Shown: piece after piece, positions 55,165 to 64,000 of the stretch
Layout: every line of letters starts with the position of its first letter
Position numbering within the stretch: position 1 is the stretch's first letter
From: Vandiemenella viatica
Taxonomy: Eukaryota > Arthropoda > Insecta > Orthoptera > Morabidae
Direction of reading: 5' to 3'
DNA: 64,000 nucleotides
NCBI GenBank assembly: GCA_031002005.1
Contig: CM061919.1
Coordinates: 228,530,739-228,594,738, forward strand
Position numbers and translations under genes: made by a program
Notes under the pieces: generated by a model
Seen by the model: the letters and a program-made list of their open reading frames with translations, nothing else
The model's database searches: none
Told to the model about the DNA's origin: nothing

Positions 55165-55397
55165 TTTTTTTTAGCCTGTTAACGCGACTGGTAAGGGAAC
55201 CAAGTAGCTCCTGTGTACCCTCCCTTCTCCCCACGTAGCTCGACGTGGCTTTTGACTCCTACCATAAAGTAGGTATGGGTGTAATTTGTAGACGTTCTTT
55301 GGGTTTACTGTCCTTCAAGTAATTAAAAAGATGACGCGAGACTTCCGTCGACCCCGTCCCTCCCCCTATATCACCCCACGTGATTCATGGACGCCTT
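55165..55397. mobile_element. remnant sharing parts of families X and Y
   Basis: 55195-55255 has AGTAGCTCCTGTGTACCC and ACGTGGCTTTTG.CTCCTACC, like the family Y interior. 55325-55397 has GACGCGAGACTTCCGTCGAC, CCCACGTGATTCATGGACGC, like the right part of family X. It looks like an element bridging the two families, or two nested fragments. Confidence 0.5.
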
Positions 55398-56811
55398 TTA
55401 GAGCATTAAAGGTCACGCGTTCGATCCCGGCGTCCGTTCTTTTGTATCTACTGTCCACTGTTAGTACCGTTAAAAATTAATTTCCATTAAATTTTACCGG
55501 AATAAACTTTGGCGTATCACGATAAGTACTTCCTATTTTGCTCTTTGGAGTGATTTTGAGATGGGATTCTGTTAATATTGCTGTCGACATTTGGCTCATT
55601 GTATTGTCTTGGCTGATTTACGCTTATTTGTACCTAACTTGACGTATTTCTTCAGGTTTCCGAAATACAGTGCGTTAAAATACACGTAAAACATTTAAAA
55701 AAACCTTTCACGAAGCTCGCTTAGCCTCCGACAAAGTAGATAAGACAATAGAAGCTTCTTACGTGACACTTTAGTACCTTCATTTTATTGGACATCTGTG
55801 AATGCGTCCTGTCTAATTTTTTTGCTGCTAGGGTTTAATAACGTAGACGAACCTACGAGGAAAAGCTTGCTATGAAATAGGACGCACTGGGAAACCAAGT
55901 ACCAGTTCTGTGTCTGGGAAAAGTTGTGGTTGAACATCCATAAAGTAGATCTAACGACATCTGTTTGCTCAATAAAGTGACCGATGCAGCCACTAAAAAA
56001 TAATGGATATACTACCACACAGGCTAAACGACAATAAACAGAATCAAGTTAAAGCAACTGCCCCACGTACCATACCGTATAGAATAACTGACCTTATTCT
56101 AAAACCAGACATTGCGTCGTATGCTCAAGAGAAAAAAGACGTTATTGCGTCGATTATGGAAAAGACTGCTTTCGTACGTCCTGTCATCCTCTAAACCGAA
56201 TAAAATAAGTTTAGCACGGTACTAGTACCATCTGGTAATGGATTATCGCACGATTAGAAAACGAAACGAGAATCACAAGACGCGTACAAATTGTTGGGAT
56301 ATTATTTTATCTTTCTAGTAGACAACCGAAAATACATTTTCATTGGTTCAAGATAACAGGAGGAAGAATGCGAGCGGCAGAAGTTTCCTGAACACCGTGC
56401 GAAGTGACATCATTTATTATTTTAATGTATGCCAATAGACCTATACAGATCACACAAAACGTAGTCATTTTCTGTCAGAGTTTCTTTTGCCATTCCAGTA
56501 TTCTCGCATCCGTTTACTGAAGGCAAGTTTTCTCTCTTCTGTACATGTTGTGCCGGTCTTCTTGAAAAGAGAAGAGTAGCCACAACAACCCTCAGAAAAA
56601 CAAGAAGTGACATTATTACTATTTCTTTCTTTTTTTCTTTTTAGTAAGTCATAATACAACGTAAGAAAGTAGGGAAGTTTTAAGTGGATGATGAAAAAAT
56701 ATCCATCATTACACACTATGGAACAGCTTTTTTTTTATACAATCAATTAAAAATAGAGAGAAATGGTTATGGTGCTGAATTTAAAATTTAAGGTTACAGT
56801 CTAGCTTCCTT
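55398..56811. other. unassigned stretch; tRNA-like scrap at 55405-55435
   Basis: GGTCACGCGTTCGATCCCGG resembles a box B but lacks a box A, so no tRNA or SINE is called. Minus-strand frames at 56422-56716 have no known domain. Otherwise AT-rich. Confidence 0.3.
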
Positions 56812-56884
56812 CGGAGGCCCTTTTGAACTTGAAAGGTATGCCAGGATGGGACTCCACTTTAAATTGTAGGTCCCAGAAAACAGA
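56812..56884 (+). repeat. S3 SINE tail fragment
   Basis: GGTATGCCAGGATGGGACTC, CACTTTAAATTGTAGGTCCC matches the end of the 561-737 copy (GAAGTCCACGTTAAACTGTA, GGTCCCAG). No head. Confidence 0.5.
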
Positions 56885-57214
56885 AATTTGCCATCTTACC
56901 TCTGGACTCTGTAGGAACTCAAATTGTTCATCTCCGCATTACTAGCAGCGAACTGGTCTTGTTTTGTAGTCTAGCTGCTGTCTTTTTTGTGGCGGTTTTT
57001 ACTGGTGGATGGAGAAGGTGGGGTGGACGCTTGTCGCGTGCATACACTGCGCATGATGAGTGGGTGGAACGCCCCCTAGCAGCAGCAGGCAGCAATTAGC
57101 AGTGATACTACATCACGACCGAGTAGCAGGACGCGGTAACAGCATGGCCACGCGAGAGGAAAAACACAGTAGTTTGAAAACTACGTAATATCGTTAAGTA
57201 ATAAAAAAAAAAAA

Positions 57215-57421
57215 CAGACAGCTAACGCTCTGGCCTCGCATTCCGGAGCACGCGGGCTCGAATTCCTGTCCGACCATTCTGATTTCGGTTTTCCAATGTT
57301 TGCCGAAATCACTTCAGGCGAATGCCGCGATGATTCCTTTAAAAGATCGAATTTCTTCTTTTCCCCCACCCCGCCTCTAATGATCTCAAAGCCGACGAGG
57401 TGGGAAGCTCTAGTTAGAGGA
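57215..57421 (+). mobile_element. S1b SINE, 5'-truncated
   Basis: It starts within the head (GCTAACGCTCTGGCCTCGCA), box B GGCTCGAATTCC, middle CACTTCAGGCGAATGCCGCG, a deletion in the CCATGGCC block, tail CCTCTAATGATCTC...GACGAGGTGGGAAGC. Box A is incomplete. Confidence 0.75.
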
Positions 57422-57656
57422 AATAAGAAAAAGAATAAAACGAAATAAAAACATTGTATCCCGCTGCTGTGCAACAATAAAAATAGAGAATAACCAAAAA
57501 CTTCGTTAAAATCTCTTACAACTATGACGTAACCAGAATTCATATAAAAATCCAAAATGTTATCTACGCCATAATAAATAAATTTTGCAGCACGAGAAAA
57601 TCAGAATTGGTGAAGATATTTATCAGACAGAGAAGATATAAGAGGAAGTAGCTTAC

Positions 57657-58062
57657 CATAAGGTTCTGTTCCAGAGCCACTTTTATTATATCTCATTGAT
57701 ATCGCTGCAAACACATACACCAAATCTGATAAGAGCAGGTTACTTACTAATGACACTAATTTGACCATAAAGAAAAGACCGAACAAGACTTCTGTAGTTC
57801 TGTGCCCAGGAAGCAACAGATGCTTAGTACGCAGACAGGAAAGGGTGAAGTGATACTGACGTCTAGTTTCCTTAGCTACTTTAAATATGAAACAGGCGAC
57901 GGACAGCGTAAATATTCGACCACAGAGCATAACTACGATAATACACAGCAACATGAACTGAAAAATGTCAATAAGTTGTGAAGCTTTGTATCGTTTAAGA
58001 CTACCGCCTATTGGCGCGTACACAAATAGTTTGCTCACAAAGATAATTATGACTTCGATCTT
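57657..58062 (-). CDS. candidate exon of a multi-pass membrane protein (chemoreceptor-like?)
   Basis: A minus-strand frame is open from a TAG at 58078-58080 down to a stop at about 57601. No ATG opens it, so an upstream splice acceptor is likely (TAATTGCAAG before 58062). A strong donor (TATG|GTAAGC) follows 57657, phase 1. Two hydrophobic blocks are visible, FQFMLLCIIVVMLCGRIF with TLSVACFIF, and EVLFGLFFMVKLVSLVSNLL with LSDLVYVFAAI, separated by a basic Cys-containing loop. The start SKLFVYAPIGGSLKRYK faintly recalls insect gustatory-receptor N-termini. That family link is my inference; it could be a pseudo-exon or chance frame. No neighbouring exon was found. Confidence 0.3.
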
Positions 58063-58847
58063 GCAATTAGATAGGTTCTACTAGCTTCCCTGTGTATTTT
58101 TTGGATATTTGTTGAAAAGTCAACAGAAAAGCGATAAACGACTGTATAGAGAAAAGGTGAAGTGGTGATAAAAAAAAAGATGTTGGTCAGTTATTTGCGA
58201 CCATAATGTGATGAGGAACGATCACGAAATACGACAGTGATAAACCTAAACATAATCACGCTCACAATAGAGAATGGAGGAAAGCGATACCAAACAGAAA
58301 ACGCGAACACAACCTTCGCATTTGCAGCAACATGGTTAAAGTTTGTTCTTCACACGTAAAAGTCCGCTAACTGCTCATGAAATTAGGATTTATGCCGTGC
58401 AATTTGTTTGTGCTATAAAGAAGTAAAAAAAGATTTAGACAGACGAAGTAATGACACTTGGCTCTGGACGCAGAGTTGCCAAAATAAAATATGACGTTTC
58501 TCGCGTAAAAGGGCGAAGAGGTCTCAGTTCAGTGGACGAGTGCCAAGTTTCGCACGTCAGGAGACGGAGTCCACTGGGCCGGGACAAAGACACTGACAAC
58601 GCAAGGTTTTTCCCAGTGTTAAAACGGGAGGGGCGGTCAATGCCTCCCACACCAGTGAAAAAAGGTGTCGTAGGAGGCACTCACTACGGGAGGGTGGTGT
58701 GCAAGGGTCATACACAACACAGCAGGGGGAGGAGTGTTAAGGTGGCGACACCGCGTCATTAATCGCTGTGAAGTCGAACAAAGGACGCGGCCAGGGGAGG
58801 GTCCTGGCGGCCGCAGTAAAGCCCTAAGAGCAGGCAGGGCGAGCTCA
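58063..58847. other. unassigned stretch with GC-rich end
   Basis: AT-rich to 58440, then more GC-rich (58450-58847), open in overlapping frames without recognisable domains. A hairpin-like TGCCTCC.CACACC...GGTGTCGTAGGAGGCA lies at about 58639-58680. Confidence 0.3.
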
Positions 58848-60260
58848 AGTGGAACCACTGACGAGGCGAACGTGAACACTCATTATGCCAGCACACGAGA
58901 CAAAGCGCCGAAAAAACTGCTAGTTGGAAAGCATTTCGCGGATATACTCTTACTTTTTCGTACAGAATACAAAAATCGGATTTTCCCCTTTAAGAGTGGC
59001 AAAAACTAATCCCGTCACCCAAAAGATTTATGTGAGACTGTAGGTTTTACAACAGCAAGTGATGATTGTAAACTGACGTGCCCAATAACCTGATAGCATG
59101 TAGATTGTCGTCCAGAAACTACGACAAATTGTGTGAGTAGAGACATTCCCGGCGTACTGATGCAATATAATCCTTTCGTTTGTCCAGCCGGATGGTGTAG
59201 TATAAACTCGACGTTTCGTCAGCAGAGCTAGCTGTTGAAACGTCTAAAAATAAAACAACCGTAAAACCAGAGAGGGCAACCTCAAATTAACCCACTGACG
59301 TGCACCCTCATTATGTGAGTACACGGGACAAAACGCTGAGAAGATTGATAGTTGGAAACATTTTGCAGATACATTCTTACTTTTTTGTGAAGGATACAAA
59401 AATAAATAATTCTCCTTTAAAAGAGGCAAAAACTAATCCCCTCACCCACAGGATTTTCGTGAAACTGCAGGTTTTGCAACAGCAAGCGATGACTAAACTG
59501 ACGTGTCCAATAACCTGATGGGATGGAGAAAATAGAACAAATCGGCTAAAAATAAAACAACCGTAAGACCAGAGAGGCCAACCTCAAATTAACCCACTGA
59601 AGAGGCAAACGTGAATGGACACTCACTATGATAGCACATGAGGCAAAGCGCTGAGAAGTTTGCTAGTGAGAAATTATTTTGCCGATACACTGCTTACTTT
59701 TTTATGCAGTAATCAAAAATCGGTTATGTCCCTTAAAGAGTGGCAAAAAGTAATCCATCAGTGAAGGGATTTATGCGAAACTGCAACTTTTTCAACGGCA
59801 ACTGATGACTTTACAACATGGAGTGTCATCCAGAAACTAGAACAAACTGAAAAAACAAAAATACGAATAGGAAGGTCAACCTGAAGAAAAACCTCTGACG
59901 AGGATTTACTCCTCGTCAACGTCGAGGTCATTAGAGGTGGGTTGGGACTGGGACAAGAAACGGGAAGAAATTCTGCCATGGAATTTTGAAGGAAGCATTC
60001 CGGCGTTCGCCTGGAGTGATTTGGGGAAACCACGGAATACCCAAATCTGGATGATCGGACGGGGATTCGAACCGGCGTCCTCCCGAATGCGAGGCCAGAG
60101 CATTAACCACTCACCCACCACGCTCGGTGAACCACTGGTGAGACAAATATGGACATAAATTACGCCAGCACACGGTACTGAGAAAACAAAGAAAGTGGTG
60201 CTTTCTGTGGTAAAAATCCTGCTGGTATACTCAGATTTTTTCGTGCAGGAAGCAAACATC
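58848..60260 (+). repeat. tandem array, ~300-bp unit, about 3.5 diverged copies
   Basis: Units begin with a CCACTGACGAGGC-type phrase at about 58853, 59290, 59594 and 59892. Shared internal blocks include GCACACGAGACAAAGCGC, TCTTACTTTTTCGT, GAGTGGCAAAAACTAATCCC and CAACAGCAAGTGATGA. CTAAAAATAAAACAACCGTA and CCAGAGAGG precede units 2 and 3. Unit spacing is 437, 304 and 298 bp; the first is longer because of a 135-bp insert. The last unit is split by a SINE. Confidence 0.82.
59903..60129 (-). mobile_element. S1b SINE inside the tandem array
   Basis: Flanks AACCTCTGACGAG (59890-59902) and AACCACTGGTGAG (60130-60142) are a 13-bp duplication with three differences, itself part of the repeat unit. 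Minus strand complete: head CACCGAGCGTGGTGGGTGAG, box B GGTTCGAATCCCC, tail CTCGACGTTGACGAGGAG. Confidence 0.87.
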
Positions 60261-60412
60261 GGTATACTGACATGGAAGATGGTTAAAAAACTCTGGTCCA
60301 ACTCCAGAATTCTGATAATGTTGGTAAGATCTTGAGCACACTTATCGTCTCATATAACTGAACAGGCTAGGAAGTTCAGATGTACTAGAATATTGGTGTG
60401 GTTCTCGTTCTT
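60261..60412. other. short unassigned gap
   Basis: Nothing recognised. Confidence 0.3.
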
Positions 60413-60628
60413 CAAGCGCCGTGCTTGGTGGATGAGCCTGAGAGCACGTGGGTTCGTATCCCACTCCGACCATCCAGATTTCAGTTTTACACTGTTTCTC
60501 GAAATCAATCCAGTCGAATGCCGGGTGGTTCCTTCAAATGGCCATGGCCGAATTCCTTCCCGTACCTTGTCCCTTTCTCCTCTCCCGCCTGTGATGACTT
60601 CGACTTCGTAAAACCGGGAAGAAAAAAC
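60413..60628 (+). mobile_element. S1b SINE, diverged
   Basis: Head GCGCCGTGCTTGGTGGATGA, box A/B spacing shortened by a deletion, box B GGTTCGTATCCC, middle CAGTCGAATGCCGGGTGGTT and GCCATGGCCGAATTCC, tail CCTGTGATGACTTCGACTTC. Confidence 0.75.
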
Positions 60629-61482
60629 TGAAACCGTACATCACACATGTCACAATAATACCGGCTTGCATCTGCTGCATGGAACTTCCTCTGGCAATAA
60701 ATTTGGTCTTCAACACTGTATTGTAGTTTACAGTGATTAAGTAATGGAGAGTGCGGTGAATCAGGTTAGAATTTCGTTCGAACAAAAGGAAAATTTGGAA
60801 ATAGGTGCGTTGTTTTATTATGTTAACGTTTTCAGTTTTCTCACTACAGCATAAGTATTCTGGCGCATCGTATTTGATAAAACAAAATCAAGTGGAAATT
60901 TTACTGTTTCATATAAACAAAAAGTAGCATGAATGTGTCACTACTGCCGTGATTTCGTTAGTAATAATAATTGTATGGGGATTTATTGCTGGTGCAGCAG
61001 AGAATCCATCGTGGAAACAAGTTCAAAGGGTTCCGCCTTATTGATCTTTAAATAAACTACTCTTGCGGGAAAGAAGCGGGGGAGTGCCTTGTTTTGAAAT
61101 GATTGAAGAGAAAAGGGAATTTTATAAGAAGTACTCGGCAAACTTCAACCAAACAGTCCCCTCGATAGCTTTTAAGCGAATAAAAGAGAAAAATCGTCGG
61201 AGGATTTTTTTTTAATATTAAAACGAGATGATACGCATAAACGTTTCATCTTAAATAACACACATCAACACTCCAATCAGGTTTATAAACGTGTACGAAT
61301 ACAAATACAATGCGAAGTGGTATATTGTATTATCAAACACCGAATTATAAATAATTAAGGAAAAGATAATTAATCAAGCAGGTATGAATATCAGTAATTG
61401 TTCACGCCGTCTGTTTTTCTTCATTATTACAGAACGAGGTACATTATTCGCCGATGTTCACCCTGATTAACGCCTCTGCACC
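60629..61482. other. unassigned AT-rich stretch
   Basis: No gene or mobile-element structure recognised. Confidence 0.3.
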
Positions 61483-61750
61483 GAGGTATGGGGACGGCAA
61501 ATTTGCCGTCCTACATATCATTCGGGAGGACCGGGGTCAAACCCGGTTCGGCCATCCTGACTGAGGTTTTCCGTGGTTTTCCTCAATTCTTTGAGGCGAA
61601 TGCAGGGATGGTTCCCTTCAAGGCCACGGCCGACCTCCATCTCCCCTCCCTCCCCGTAGTGTAGAGGCTGAAAAGGATCTCCGCGATCCTCCAGCAGCCC
61701 GCTTCCCAGCCTTCAGCTGGGAGGAATGAAATTTGAAAAAAAAAACCTCC
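61483..61750 (+). mobile_element. S5 SINE-like element sharing the S1 central domain
   Basis: A diverged tRNA-like head (GAGGTATGGGGACGGCAAAT; box-B position GGGTCAAACCC at about 61535) is followed by CCGTGGTTTTCCTCAATTCT, GAGGCGAATGCAGGGATGG and CAAGGCCACGGCCGACCTCC, clearly homologous to the S1 middle. The tail is different, ending in an inverted GCTTCCCAGC.TTCAGCTGGGA and A(10). Only one copy is visible here. Confidence 0.7.
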
Positions 61751-62164
61751 TCTGCAATTACGTTCAAATGTCATCTTATGAAAGTAGTTTCAATTACAAA
61801 CCATAGTTGTAAATTATTGCACAGTAAAAGAAACCAATGTTAAAGCTGGTACCAAAGTAACAAATACTAAACTATTACAGTGCTTCAACCCCTATGAAGT
61901 TGATTCTTTGATATGCGCGTCTGCAATAGAACATTCAACCGAGGGAAAACGCATCTTTATTAAATTCTTACATAGGAAAATGCGAAACAGTCAAAAAATT
62001 TCTAAAGACTTAAAAATGATAAATACATGTGAGAAATAAGCAACACGTCATACTTCAGCAACAGATATACTAAACAATAGTAATAGTAATGACCTGGTGA
62101 CATCGTTTCTATTAGCTGCGCATTCTGCCCCTGTCTTAGACGCCATAACGGCTTAACCTAACTA
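61751..62164. other. unassigned AT-rich stretch
   Basis: Nothing recognised. Confidence 0.3.
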
Positions 62165-62356
62165 AGTAGTACTACAGCTTAACGTGGAATCCGAAATATG
62201 GAAGCGTTCTGGCGTACTTCACATTATACAGCAGGCTGTGCTAGAGCTGAAGGTCCGGTTAAGAGTATATGAAAAACCTGCCGGAACAGGGATTCGAACC
62301 GGGGACCTTTACTTCCCCAGTCAGACACCTTAACCACTGAGCCACCAGACCGCAGT
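62165..62356 (-). mobile_element. S3 tRNA-derived SINE, intact promoter boxes
   Basis: Minus strand: GGTGGCTCAGTGGTTAAGGT (box A), CCCGGTTCGAATCCCTG (box B perfect), TTCAGCTCTAGCACAGCCTG, CTGTATAATGTGAAGTACGC, tail GATTCCACGTTAAGCTGTAG. This is the cleanest S3 head in the window. It resembles a tRNA but lacks a foldable acceptor stem, so it is not a tRNA gene. Confidence 0.8.
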
Positions 62357-62544
62357 AGATATACTGTTAATATTAGCATGTCGGTGACTAAATGATAAGA
62401 ATTTACACATCCACAAGTCACCCACGCGCCTAAAGAAGTTTTCACTTCAAAACTAAAAAGCTAACTTAGTCCACAACCAGAAGTTGATGGAATTTTCCCG
62501 AAGGAGATGTACCAAGCTATTATATCAGAGGCAAGAAGGCAAAT

Positions 62545-62725
62545 TCCTTTCGTCAGTGACCTACAGTTTAATGTGGAATCAGAACCACGGAATGTCCCGG
62601 CGTAGCTCATATAACAAAATACAACTCTCAAAACTTCCTGCCCCCCACGGGATTTGAACCCGCAACCGAGAGAAAAACTTTCGGAAGTAAGTGCCTTATC
62701 CCCAGAGCTACCAACCGACTTGTTT
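62545..62725 (-). mobile_element. S3 tRNA-derived SINE, second copy
   Basis: Minus strand: GTCGGTTGGTAGCTCTGGGG (box A region), GCGGGTTCAAATCCCGTGGG (box B), tail ATGAGCTACGCCGGGACATT, CCACATTAAACTGTAGGTCA. About 190 bp from the other S3 copy, same orientation. The head differs substantially from the first, suggesting subfamilies with different tRNA heads but one tail. Confidence 0.75.
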
Positions 62726-63283
62726 TGGAGTATACGTGTGCAAAATACTATCAAAATCGGATAAAACTGTGGGTTGAATGAACAACGTTGATAAAAAGGA
62801 GGGAAAGGAGGAGAGGGTTTAGGTTTTTTAAATCAAACGTAAACAGTATTTTTCTATTTGTTTTAAAGTATACGTAAGCAAAGTTCCATAAAAATCGGAT
62901 AAAAACTGTTTGTATGAAGAACTTTGGAAAAACCAAACATTTATTTTCTATATATTAGATACAAATATAACCTATTTTTCACTGCAGTCCAATCGCAACA
63001 CGTTATATTATGATCAATTTATATACGTTAGTTAAAATGTAATATGTGTATATGATGTATTATTGTTCTCGAGTTCCACAGACTATAATTTTAATGTAAT
63101 TGGGTATCTTCAGATAGATCTGTAAGCAGTAATAATAGGATCTTTGGTCCGCTAGCGCGCGCAGAGAGAGTACTTTAAGTCGCGCTCTGTGAGAAGCATG
63201 GAGGAAAGAAATATATGGAGACGCCGCAACGGACCTTCACCACGCATTGAAGTGACGCCGGGGGGAGAGGAGTGGGGAGGCGT
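62726..63283. other. unassigned stretch
   Basis: AT-rich, with a degenerate duplicated phrase: GTTTTGGAGTATACG...AAATCGGATAAAACTG at 62722-62769 and GTTTTAAAGTATACG...AAATCGGATAAAAACTG at 62859-62910. The function of this 140-bp tandem duplication is unknown. Confidence 0.4.
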
Positions 63284-63791
63284 GGCCGCCATATTACCTA
63301 TCCATACAGACACGGGGAATATGAACAAAAATCTCAAAGGGACTCTATAAAAGACGTGACGACGTAATCTGATGATGGATTATTATGTAACTCGATGAGA
63401 CAAATAAAAAATTAAGAATAAAATTTTTTGATATCCTGCTTAGTTGTCGAGATATTCTGTCTCAAATCTGAGATGCTTTTGGTTGAAATTCAGAAGAAAC
63501 AATTGGTCAAAATCAAATTTGATGATGGATTCTTATTTAAAAAAAACGAGACAAATACAAAATAAAGAATAAAAATTTTCGATTTCTTGCGTAGTTCTCG
63601 AGATATACTGTCTCAATAGTGAGTTGAAATGCAGAAGAAACATTTCACAAAAAGTCAAATTTGAAGATGGATTCTTATGTAACACGACGAAAAAAATCGA
63701 AAATAAAGAATAAAATTTTTCGATATCTTTCTTAGTTTTCGGGATATACTGTCTCCAAATAGCAATTGTATGGATAGGTAATATGGCCGCC
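63284..63791. mobile_element. inverted-repeat element enclosing a ~148-bp minisatellite
   Basis: Arms 63284-63307 and 63768-63791 are perfectly inverted over 24 bp (GGCCGCCATATTACCTATCC plus ATAC). Between them lie about 2.7 tandem units starting with GATGATGGATTATTATG (63368), GATGATGGATTCTTATT (63519) and GAAGATGGATTCTTATG (63664). Each unit includes AATAAAGAATAAAA, CTTAGTT.TCG.GATAT and CTGTCTC. No coding. No TSD fixed. CpG-rich DNA lies outside both arms. Confidence 0.78.
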
Positions 63792-64000
63792 TCCGCGCAT
63801 GCGCAGTATGAGCCGAGAGTTTTGAGGTGGCGCGGGTGTCACAGGATAAGCAGGAGCACAGAAGTACAAGAATAGCAGATAACAAAACGAGTTGTAACAA
63901 GTGTTTAATTGATGAGTTGATATTACAGCCAATCATAGTGGATTATAACTAGCGCATTTATCATTGAATAAAAGTAGCGACCTACCCTTGTACTAGAAGT
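63792..64000. other. unassigned right edge
   Basis: Contains GCGCATGCGCAG (63797-63808) and AT-rich sequence; no gene. Confidence 0.3.

Noticed and set aside
62275..62352. tRNA gene on the minus strand
   Set aside because: Boxes A and B are near perfect, but the acceptor ends do not pair and the S3 body follows directly.
1..64000. CRISPR-like arrays, operons, phage or bacterial genes
   Set aside because: No direct-repeat/spacer arrays, no ribosome-binding-site-led gene strings; composition and repeats are those of an animal nuclear genome.
1..64000. LTR retrotransposons or endogenous viral elements
   Set aside because: No paired LTRs, primer-binding site or gag/protease/integrase-like frames were recognised. 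RT fragments here follow the non-LTR motif order.

Overview
The window looks like intergenic DNA from a large, AT-rich insect nuclear genome. A polyneopteran (locust, cricket or stick-insect type) is my best guess, from the style and density of the tRNA-headed SINEs; this is an inference, not a species call. I recognise no complete host gene. Nearly every structure I can support is a transposable element, a fragment of one, or a simple repeat. No bacterial, phage, CRISPR or viral signature was seen.

The dominant layer is SINEs. The main family, called S1 here, has 23 recognisable copies on both strands. It has a tRNA-related head (box B GGTTCGAATCC), a conserved middle, and a tail containing a short stem-loop. 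Six copies (S1a) end in a CGTCTCT...AGAGACG hairpin plus poly-A. Seventeen (S1b) end in a GAGACGTAAAGCC-type tail. Several have clear target-site duplications (TSDs), for example at 10942-11186, 32248-32466, 41388-41623, 42855-43026, 52657-52893 and 54630-54860. Other SINE-like families are S2 (36264-36505), S3 (six copies), S4 (three copies), S5 (61483-61750) and S6 (39500-39632).

The second layer is DNA transposons. A structurally complete 1315-bp mariner lies at 49256-50570, with terminal inverted repeats (TIRs), a TA duplication and a broken DD34D transposase. A decayed Tc1-like element sits at 13300-14168. Six hAT-type elements are spread over 25933-48155, most with recognisable 8-bp duplications. 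A family of GGGGCGTCC-ended, C-rich MITE-like elements occurs at 14307, 14753, 34709, 38805 and 40181, with a relative at 11233. Fold-back elements lie at 16753-17025, 18897-19090, 39633-39996, 47723-48196 and 63284-63791. A Helitron helicase remnant lies at 46107-46495.

The third layer is dead non-LTR retrotransposons, of at least four kinds. L-A is at 17075-17800, 44702-45700 and 52139-53490. L-B is at 7084-7640, 22119-22400 and 28155-28320. L-C is at 24541-25284 and 35700-35955, with those two grouped only tentatively. L-D is at 29930-30720. All have stops, frameshifts or truncation.

The insertions are nested in ways that give relative ages: a SINE in a LINE, a SINE in a SINE, a hAT in a SINE, a SINE in a hAT, a hAT in a fold-back element, and a SINE in a tandem array of about 300-bp units at 58848-60260.

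The one candidate host coding segment is an open, hydrophobic reading frame on the minus strand at 57657-58062. It ends at a good splice donor and could be an exon of a multi-pass membrane protein, perhaps a chemoreceptor. I see no convincing new multi-gene system. The most original signals are the modular SINE superfamily, the fold-back element carrying a minisatellite, and the candidate membrane-protein exon.
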